A DNA stretch of 7,077 nt from Pseudomonadota bacterium (GTDB taxonomy: Bacteria; Pseudomonadota; Alphaproteobacteria; UBA9655). Both the position numbers and the translations under genes were made by a program. Positions 1 through 3,891 of the stretch are shown in pieces; the stretch's first letter is position 1; the number at the start of each line of letters is the position of its first letter. The notes under the pieces were generated by a model that ran no database searches, was not told where the DNA came from, and was given only the letters and a program-made list of their open reading frames with translations. The DNA lies in assembly GCA_021809225.1 (NCBI GenBank), contig JAKBAL010000115.1:1-7077 (forward strand). The letters run 5' to 3'.

Positions 1-59
1 TAAAAAGTAGCATCTTACATTTTGTTATAGATTGTAAGGTAATTTGGTTTTTTAGGGAG

Positions 60-94
60 ACCCCCCAGGGAAAAAAGATAGTTTTAGGGGGGGT
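60..94. repeat. GC inverted repeat (C6/G6 hairpin)
   Basis: ACCCCCC at 60-66 is complementary to GGGGGGT at 88-94, with a 21-nt A/T-rich loop whose A-run and T-run can stack further. No T-tract follows on either strand, so a simple intrinsic terminator is unlikely. The G-run in the right arm is the one whose length differs between the two terminal copies. Confidence 0.45.
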
Positions 95-126
95 GAAAAA
101 AGGGGGGAAATTTAGGGGTTTTAGGG
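82..126 (+). other. G-run cluster with quadruplex potential and TTTTAGGG motifs
   Basis: Four G-runs of 7, 6, 4 and 3 (87-93, 102-107, 115-118, 124-126) are separated by 8, 7 and 5 nt on the plus strand. That fits, or just exceeds, the usual quadruplex spacing. Most runs are preceded by TTTTA or ATTTA, so TTT(T)AGGG recurs at 50-57, 82-89, 111-118, 119-126 and 297-304. The minus strand, which is the coding strand here, is correspondingly C-rich. Confidence 0.45.
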
Positions 127-127
127 C

Positions 128-151
128 TTTGAACCGGTGGTAATAGGAAAT
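128..151. repeat. Iteron copy 1 (24-bp direct repeat)
   Basis: This is a 24-bp perfect match to 195-218, with core GAACCGGTGGTAATAGG. The two copies start 67 bp apart in the same orientation and their flanks differ, so the repeat is a discrete unit. It contains the palindrome ACCGGT. The spacing and the position upstream of the replication gene suggest a binding site for the HUH-RNA polymerase protein. Confidence 0.75.
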
Positions 152-194
152 TAGATTTTAAAGTTGCGAAAAAATGGAGGTAAAATTTTCAGAG

Positions 195-218
195 TTTGAA
201 CCGGTGGTAATAGGAAAT
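195..218. repeat. Iteron copy 2 (24-bp direct repeat)
   Basis: Second perfect copy of the repeat at 128-151, in the same orientation. The sequence after it diverges at once into an A-rich stretch, which sets the right boundary of the repeated unit. Confidence 0.75.
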
Positions 219-317
219 AATAAAAAAAATCAAAAATTCCTGAAAAAAGAGTGAAAAAGCAAGGGGGGAGTCTTGTAGATTTTTTTAATAGCGTTATTTT
301 AGGGAAAAGGGGCTTTT

Positions 318-1256
318 TTAGTCTCTCTTCTTAGCGATTAGAATGTATCTCCCGAAGATGGAGAAGATTTCCTTTATATTCGTAAAGGCTGATTGCGGAG
401 GCAGTGGTTGTGGTACGATTGGGGTTATAGTTGGAACCGAAGGGCCTGAATAAGTGGAATTAGAAGGGGGTCCAAAAATAAACCGACCAAGAACAAGGGT
501 GAAGGTAAATGTTCCTATCGCAACGGCGCCTAAGCATAGAAGGGGAAACCAACTGTTAGGCGGCGGAACTGATTCAACCATGCGATTTGTTTTGGCTAAA
601 TGGTCCTTCGCGGCGACGGTATCTTTGTCCATTTTTTCGATAGCTTCCCTTTGCTCAGCAATAGGAAAAGAGATGGGGTCACTTAGAGTTTGGGCTAGTT
701 GTTTAGAACGATCCATAACCTCAAAAGCGTCTCTAAGGAAAGGATCTGCATTTTTAAAGGCAGATTCCCTTAGATTTGAGACCCGTTCTAAATATGTTGA
801 GACACTCGAATTATGAGATTTATCTACGGTGTTTTCAAGTAACACTGCTTTAAACTGCTCAATAGAAAAAGGGGCTTTGCCGCCACTAAGGTCAGCAGTC
901 ACAGGATTAGCGGCTAGCTGAGGAGCGGAAGGTAGTTCCTCAACCTTGGTAGAAACTTTGGTAAGGGTTTTGGAGGTTTTGGTAGCCGCTAAATCCCGCG
1001 CGGTTGCGTTTAGGTCAGGTACCCGTAGCGAAAGACCGTTGATTTGTGGTTTGAATGGTTCAAATTGGGAAGAGTTTGCGCTTGGCTCTGTGATAAGAGA
1101 CTTAGGGAGCACGTCCAAAACTTCCGACGTTGTTTGGGTGATCGTAGTTGTACCTGAAGGCCGGGTATTAGAAAAAGAATGATTGTTCGCCCTACTTTTT
1201 GCGATGTCCTCAAGGACCTTTTCCGCGAAGCTGGTAGAGTTATTTTTTCTTCTCAT
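318..1256 (-). CDS. Single-pass membrane protein, unknown function (312 aa)
   Basis: I do not recognise a family. Residues 1-130 are polar, rich in Ser, Thr, Asn and Pro and of low complexity. Residues about 130-230 are charged and probably helical, possibly coiled coil. One strong hydrophobic segment at about 236-262 (starting SWFPLLCLGAVAIG) is followed by a Pro-rich stretch (264-289) and a short basic tail ending AKKRD. There is no N-terminal signal peptide, so the predicted form is a large soluble N-terminal part anchored near the C-terminus. The start lies 16 nt after the stop of the larger membrane protein, and AGAAGGGAAGA just upstream is the only Shine-Dalgarno-like sequence in the window. 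The stop is TAA. Co-transcription and joint action with 1273-2286 are likely. Candidate roles are a virion or attachment protein, a transfer component or a membrane maintenance factor; none can be chosen from sequence. Confidence 0.85.
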   Translation of the reverse strand: MRRKNNSTSFAEKVLEDIAKSRANNHSFSNTRPSGTTTITQTTSEVLDVLPKSLITEPSANSSQFEPFKPQINGLSLRVPDLNATARDLAATKTSKTLTKVSTKVEELPSAPQLAANPVTADLSGGKAPFSIEQFKAVLLENTVDKSHNSSVSTYLERVSNLRESAFKNADPFLRDAFEVMDRSKQLAQTLSDPISFPIAEQREAIEKMDKDTVAAKDHLAKTNRMVESVPPPNSWFPLLCLGAVAIGTFTFTLVLGRFIFGPPSNSTYSGPSVPTITPIVPQPLPPQSAFTNIKEIFSIFGRYILIAKKRD

Positions 1257-1272
1257 TCTTCCCTTCTATTTA

Positions 1273-2286
1273 TTATTCAATGTCCTCAAAATAAGTTTGA
1301 ACGGTGCTAGTGGTAACATTTTCCGCAACCTGTGCGGGGGTAATTCCTTTAGAACAACACGTACAGGTACAGAACCGCAAAGAACGATTATATATACCCA
1401 ATAAAATAGCTTTTGTAACCGCTACTTCTTCACTGCTAAAACCGATGAGATGATGAAGTTGTGCTATGATATCCTGCTGTGCGGTTACCAGCTCTACAAG
1501 TTCATTGTGAGCCGGGACTAGTTTTTCCAGGCAAGTGGTATTTACTTTTAGTATCCCGGACATGTCCGTCACTCTAGCTTCATTCGTGTTAACGTCCTTA
1601 GTCAAGTTGTGCATACTGTTGAAAATTCCTGAGACAGTAAAAGAGTTATAATTCCAGAAAAGATAAAAGCCACCGCCGATAAGTGTACCAGCAATAGCAA
1701 CAGCACCGTAGTGGTTTTGTAAGAAAATAAAGAGAGTAGAAAGGATGTTGCTTAAAGCCCCCCCTTTAGCTGCTTCAGCAGCGGCTAGAGCAGCAGCCTG
1801 TTGTTGTTGTATAAGAGCAAGAAGCCCTGATTGTAGCTCGGAGATGGAAGAGGCTTGGTTTGTAAGCATAAACTTATCTTGCGGGCTTATTAAATTCCCT
1901 ATACCAAGAGAATTTAAAGAGGAGTCGAGAAATTGCATTTTCTCCTCGGGACTATAAGCTCGAAGAAGCTTAAACCCGAATTTAAGAGGAACGTTATCTA
2001 GCCAATTATATTCAAGATAGGCTATCTTTTTGACTAGAAGCAGAGGAAGCGTTGCCACCGTGGTGGTTATAAAGGTTAATATTCGAAGTGGAATATTACC
2101 TATCACAGACTGTAAATCTGAAATCTCCGCGATTTCCGGGGAGAAAATTAGGAATATAAAAACTGGTAAAAGGAGATGAGTAATGGAAATTAAGTGAACT
2201 GGGGGGACGATGGTGTAAGTTCCTATCATTTGCATAAGCCCTAAAGACCCGAAGACAAATAATTTTATTAATATTCGGATTACCAT
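1273..2286 (-). CDS. Multi-pass membrane protein, unknown function (337 aa)
   Basis: I do not recognise a family. Hydrophobic segments lie at about residues 3-25, 33-49 and 66-88, with a fourth at about 191-212 (AIAGTLIGGGFYLFW). An Ala/Gln-rich helical stretch (about 157-176, QQQQAAALAAAEAAKGG) precedes the fourth. Residues about 225-285 are charged with heptad-like hydrophobics and may form a coiled coil. The C-terminus carries a tight cysteine cluster, CTCTCC (306-311), which could bind a metal or form disulfides. The ATG is preceded by the AAATATTA/CTTAAG arrangement also found before the HUH-RNA polymerase gene, and no Shine-Dalgarno is visible, so this is probably the first gene of its unit. 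The stop is TAA and the next gene starts 16 nt on. It could be a channel, a holin-like or envelope protein, or part of a transfer apparatus; sequence alone does not decide. Confidence 0.85.
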   Translation of the reverse strand: MVIRILIKLFVFGSLGLMQMIGTYTIVPPVHLISITHLLLPVFIFLIFSPEIAEISDLQSVIGNIPLRILTFITTTVATLPLLLVKKIAYLEYNWLDNVPLKFGFKLLRAYSPEEKMQFLDSSLNSLGIGNLISPQDKFMLTNQASSISELQSGLLALIQQQQAAALAAAEAAKGGALSNILSTLFIFLQNHYGAVAIAGTLIGGGFYLFWNYNSFTVSGIFNSMHNLTKDVNTNEARVTDMSGILKVNTTCLEKLVPAHNELVELVTAQQDIIAQLHHLIGFSSEEVAVTKAILLGIYNRSLRFCTCTCCSKGITPAQVAENVTTSTVQTYFEDIE

Positions 2287-2289
2287 TTT

Positions 2290-2313
2290 TAATATTTAAA
2301 AAATAGGCTTAAG
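2290..2313 (-). promoter_or_regulatory. Shared upstream element of the membrane-protein unit
   Basis: Read on the minus strand, CTTAAG (2313-2308), 10 nt, then AAATATTA (2297-2290) ends 3 nt before the ATG at 2286. The HUH-RNA polymerase gene has the same two blocks 9 nt apart at 6854-6832. No other gene in the window has both blocks. This fits a short promoter of the kind used by single-subunit RNA polymerases, or a translation-initiation leader. The role is inferred. Confidence 0.45.
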
Positions 2314-2355
2314 GTTTATAGGTAAGTTAGAAGACGAACTAGTCTTCTTAAGCAT
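2296..2355 (-). CDS. Possible 19-codon leader ORF
   Basis: An ATG at 2355 opens a 19-codon frame (starting MLKKTSSSSN) that closes with TAA at 2296, ten bases before the start of the 337-residue membrane protein. It overlaps both the 7-bp inverted repeat at 2329-2348 and the CTTAAG block, so it could be a regulatory leader peptide or pure chance. If the CTTAAG element is the promoter, this frame would not be transcribed as a whole. Support is weak. Confidence 0.12.
   Translation of the reverse strand: MLKKTSSSSNLPINLKPIF
2329..2348. promoter_or_regulatory. 7-bp perfect inverted repeat, operator-like
   Basis: AGAAGAC (2329-2335) and GTCTTCT (2342-2348) are perfect complements around a 6-nt spacer. 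They sit about 45 bp upstream of the 337-residue membrane protein. Size and position fit a dimeric regulator's operator or a small RNA hairpin. No repressor gene is visible in the window. Confidence 0.35.
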
Positions 2356-2356
2356 T

Positions 2357-2464
2357 ATGGTTTGTCGACTTATTCCAGAAGAAGTCTTGGTGATAGAGAA
2401 GCGAGTCATTTTTCTAGAAATTAAAGATTTTAAAGCGGCGGGGCGGGAAAAAGAAGCTTTTTAA
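2357..2464 (+). CDS. Possible 35-aa small ORF
   Basis: An ATG on the plus strand opens 35 codons ending in TAA. The predicted peptide (MVCRLIPEEVLVIEKR...) alternates charged and aliphatic residues and looks protein-like, but it has no visible ribosome-binding site, no homologue I recognise, and would be the only plus-strand gene. The end of the frame overlaps a GC-rich block (2435-2447). It is a candidate only. Confidence 0.15.
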   Translation: MVCRLIPEEVLVIEKRVIFLEIKDFKAAGREKEAF

Positions 2465-2500
2465 AGGTTAGAGAAGAAACTTAACTTAGGAGACAATAGA

Positions 2501-2549
2501 ATAAAATAAGGGGTTTTGCTACGGACTGGAGCAAAACCCCTTATTTTAT
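2501..2549. terminator. 20-bp perfect inverted repeat (hairpin A)
   Basis: The left arm at 2501-2520 (ATAAAATAAGGGGTTTTGCT) is perfectly complementary to 2530-2549, around a 9-nt loop ACGGACTGG. The arm ends are A/T-rich on both strands, so the hairpin could terminate transcription in either direction: the replication-recombinase unit from one side and any plus-strand RNA from the other. A perfect cruciform of this size is also a classic place for an HUH protein to nick. The 12-mer AAAACCCCTTAT of its right arm recurs at 3016-3027. Confidence 0.6.
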
Positions 2550-2590
2550 CTTAGTTTTCGGTAAGTACCCATGTAGGTTTTTTTCAAGGT

Positions 2591-2629
2591 GCTTTTAATA
2601 GGGGATTCCCCAAACCCCCTATTAAAAGC
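2591..2629. repeat. 14-bp perfect inverted repeat (hairpin B)
   Basis: GCTTTTAATAGGGG (2591-2604) pairs perfectly with 2616-2629 around an 11-nt loop. It lies 41 bp from hairpin A. Two unrelated perfect hairpins side by side suggest a double terminator or a structured origin. No long T-tract follows directly on either strand. Confidence 0.6.
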
Positions 2630-2671
2630 AATAGTAAGAGAACCCTTTTTCTCTTCTATCTTTAAAAAACC

Positions 2672-2692
2672 CTTAAAAACTTTGAATAAATA
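2672..2692 (+). promoter_or_regulatory. Weak promoter-like match for a plus-strand RNA
   Basis: CTTAAA at 2672-2677 and AATAAATA at 2685-2692 roughly repeat the CTTAAG plus AAATATTA pair seen upstream of two genes, with 7 nt between them, but on the plus strand. Transcription from here would enter the foldable domain at 2706. The match is imperfect and the region is AT-rich, so chance is a serious alternative. Confidence 0.15.
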
Positions 2693-2705
2693 GGTAGAGA
2701 ACAAG

Positions 2706-3034
2706 CCCCTAGGCTAAAACGAAGCCATAGCTCCATCCCCCTTAGTTCAGAGAGGGCGAGCAACGAGGTACTTTTGGAAGGCACCTCTCAGTACGGGTTC
2801 GAGATCTCCACCTATATTCAGCCCCCGAAGGAGGTATAAAGCTAGCTAAGCTCCTTTCTCCTACGAGTTCCGAGTCTCTGCGGTATTGAAACGCACATAT
2901 ACCCGGCATGTTTCTTTAGAGTCGGTCTCCCATCTTCTGGATAGGCCTCAAGGTAGAGGACCGACTGTCTATTTTTCTGTCTCATAAGACGGGGGCCAAG
3001 GGGAAAGAACGTGAGAAAACCCCTTATATTTTTT
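2706..3034 (+). ncRNA. Candidate structured RNA, about 300 nt
   Basis: This gene-free, less AT-rich stretch is dense in complementary segments. CCCCT at 2706-2710 and GGCT at 2712-2715 pair with 2999-3003 and 2994-2997 (one A/A mismatch, one G/T pair), closing the whole domain end to end. Inside are 2730-2733/2758-2761 with 2739-2743/2752-2756, 2765-2769/2783-2787, 2828-2833/2851-2856, GGTAT/ATACC at 2882-2886/2899-2903, AGTCGGTC/GACCGACT at 2920-2927/2959-2966, and a 7-bp stem with a CATA loop at 2976-2993. Several G/T pairs and the T-tract after 3025 favour the plus strand, but one stem (2824-2837) gives a cTTCGg tetraloop only on the minus strand, so the strand is uncertain. I found no match to group I or II introns, RNase P RNA, tmRNA, 5S rRNA or a hammerhead. 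It may be an origin transcript, a ribozyme or an untranslated leader. Confidence 0.4.
2998..3034 (+). terminator. Hairpin with T-tract, plus strand
   Basis: AAGGGG (2998-3003) pairs with CCCCTT (3020-3025) around a 16-nt loop and is followed by ATATTTTTTT, the form of an intrinsic terminator. Single-subunit RNA polymerases such as that of T7 stop at this kind of signal. The left arm is the same segment that closes the large domain by pairing with 2706-2710, so the two folds exclude each other. Confidence 0.45.
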
Positions 3035-3092
3035 AGGGTGGATTTTCGGCTATGAAGAATATGGCAAAAAGAGGACCTGGGAGGAAGAGAAG

Positions 3093-3106
3093 ACGTTTTG
3101 TAAGAT
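3093..3106. repeat. Recombinase-linked repeat ACGTTTTGTAAGAT, copy 1
   Basis: This is the first of three identical 14-bp copies within 213 bp, all in the same orientation; the others are at 3159-3172 and 3292-3305. The shared 10-mer TTTTGTAAGA also occurs at 1715-1724 inside the larger membrane-protein gene. Placement around the end of the tyrosine recombinase gene suggests accessory binding sites for that enzyme. Confidence 0.5.
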
Positions 3107-3149
3107 TTTCAAGCGAATTTCGGTTTCTCTTCTTATATATGCTACCAGA

Positions 3150-3172
3150 ATCTTACACACGTTTTGTAAGAT
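3150..3172. other. dif-like inverted repeat, candidate recombination core site
   Basis: ATCTTACA (3150-3157) and TGTAAGAT (3165-3172) are perfect 8-bp complements with a 7-nt centre CACGTTT. This is the architecture of a tyrosine-recombinase core site: two inverted arms around a 6-8 bp crossover region. It lies 20 bp past the stop of the only recombinase gene. A looser version (ATCTTACA, 13 nt, TGTAAGGT) occurs at 12-40 in the control region. On a circular plasmid such a site would resolve multimers or allow integration into a matching host site. Confidence 0.5.
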
Positions 3173-3191
3173 AGTTTGAGCGCTTTTTAAT

Positions 3192-3881
3192 TCACTTATT
3201 GGCTTTATTACGGTTCTTTTTATTCTCCTTTTTTAGTTTATCATCAATATTTTTAGGTTTTTCCTTTAGCGCAGTTTTGATTCGATGATTTACGTTTTGT
3301 AAGATCTGTTTCTTCATTCTAAATTCATATAGAGAATCCGCCATCTCGCTAAGTTTCTCGCGGGAAATATGATATCTAGAGTACCTTAACGTGGTGTTGA
3401 TACTGGAATGTCCGATAAACTGACGTACGTTCTCTGGATTTTGAAATTCAAGGAGATCGGTTACCGCCCCTATACGGAAAGAGTGGGAGCGGAGAAGACG
3501 CTTACCGTTTTTTCTCACCTGATATTCCTTTAGAATAGAATTTATCTTAGAATTAAAATGCGGACGTGAATACTGTTTTCCCTCGTGAGAAGCTATAAAG
3601 CCCTCCTCTAAAAATTCAAAATCCTTGAAATCGTCTTTTGCTTCTTTAGGGACGGCCAAAGTTCTTACACGTTGGGTTTTAGATTCTAAAATTTCGAGAT
3701 AATCCTCGGTATAAAGTTTGCGGATATCTTCCTTGGTGATAAATCTGGTTTCATCTATACGAAGCCCAAACCAGAATAAGAGGGAAAGAATAATACGAAT
3801 TTTCAGATTAGGAGCCATAGGCAAAAGCTCCAAATAATCCTCTTTGGTTATAGCATTTCTGTAGAATTTTTTTACTTTCAT
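3192..3881 (-). CDS. Minimal tyrosine recombinase (229 aa)
   Basis: A site-specific recombinase that would break and rejoin DNA through a 3'-phosphotyrosine link. The full catalytic set is visible: Arg41 in FGLRIDE, Lys68 in the strand pair ESKTQRVRTL, His133 and Arg136 in HSFRIG, His158 in IGHSSINTTLRY, and the nucleophile Tyr167. Spacing from GHSS to Tyr matches XerC-type enzymes. At 229 residues it is shorter than Xer proteins (about 300) because the N-terminal DNA-clamping domain is essentially missing: box I starts only 35 residues in. A Lys-rich tail (from about 205) may give extra DNA contact. It starts 10 nt after the stop of the HUH-RNA polymerase gene, so the two are probably co-transcribed. 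No Shine-Dalgarno is seen, and the stop is TGA. Likely work is multimer resolution or integration at the 3150-3172 site next to its 3' end. Confidence 0.9.
   Translation of the reverse strand: MKVKKFYRNAITKEDYLELLPMAPNLKIRIILSLLFWFGLRIDETRFITKEDIRKLYTEDYLEILESKTQRVRTLAVPKEAKDDFKDFEFLEEGFIASHEGKQYSRPHFNSKINSILKEYQVRKNGKRLLRSHSFRIGAVTDLLEFQNPENVRQFIGHSSINTTLRYSRYHISREKLSEMADSLYEFRMKKQILQNVNHRIKTALKEKPKNIDDKLKKENKKNRNKANK
3292..3305. repeat. Recombinase-linked repeat, copy 3 (inside the recombinase gene)
   Basis: This is an identical 14-bp copy of the motif at 3093-3106 and 3159-3172, here within the coding sequence near the C-terminus, where it is read as ILQNV. A related TCTTACACGTT is found further into the gene at 3663-3673. 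Part of the match could reflect coding constraint. Confidence 0.4.
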
Positions 3882-3891
3882 TTTATTTTTT

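Larger units (their letters stand above)
1..189. repeat. Left copy of terminal overlap (circular junction)
   Basis: This stretch is repeated at 6888-7077 in the same orientation. The only difference I see is a G-run of 7 here (87-93) against 8 in the other copy. A direct repeat at the exact ends of a contig is the usual signature of a circular molecule that was not trimmed. True terminal direct repeats on a linear molecule, as in some phages, would look the same in sequence alone. Confidence 0.9.
1..317. other. Non-coding control region, candidate replication origin
   Basis: This gene-free stretch continues across the circular junction into 6832-6887, about 373 bp in all. It lies downstream of the smaller membrane-protein gene and directly upstream of the HUH-RNA polymerase gene. 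It holds two perfect 24-bp direct repeats, five TTTAGGG/TTTTAGGG motifs, long G-runs and a C6/G7 inverted repeat. Iterons next to an initiator gene are the usual arrangement of a Rep-controlled plasmid origin, so this is one of two origin candidates in the circle; the other is the hairpin pair at 2501-2629. I see no open reading frame of note here. The origin role is inferred from position and repeats. Confidence 0.5.

Noticed and set aside
50..126. True telomere array
   Set aside because: The TTTTAGGG motifs are irregularly spaced and internal to a circular sequence, not tandem repeats at a linear end.
454..816. 120-codon plus-strand frame
   Set aside because: It lies wholly within the 312-residue minus-strand gene, has low-quality composition and no ribosome-binding site; it is a shadow frame.
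1010..1213. 67-codon minus-strand frame
   Set aside because: It overlaps the 312-residue gene in another frame and has no independent support.
2790..2812. tRNA T-arm-like GGGTTCGAGATCTCC
   Set aside because: The T-stem does not pair over five base pairs and no acceptor, D or anticodon arm can be built around it.
2700..3003. Group I or II intron, RNase P RNA, 5S rRNA, HDV-like or hammerhead ribozyme
   Set aside because: Short suggestive strings (CAGAGACT, GTGCG, CCGGCATG, ACAGAAA) are present on one strand or the other, but the surrounding conserved cores are not.
3180..3194. Read-through of the recombinase TGA as Trp (code 4)
   Set aside because: It would add only about 13 residues before TAA, and the visible Trp codons are TGG; the standard code explains the data.
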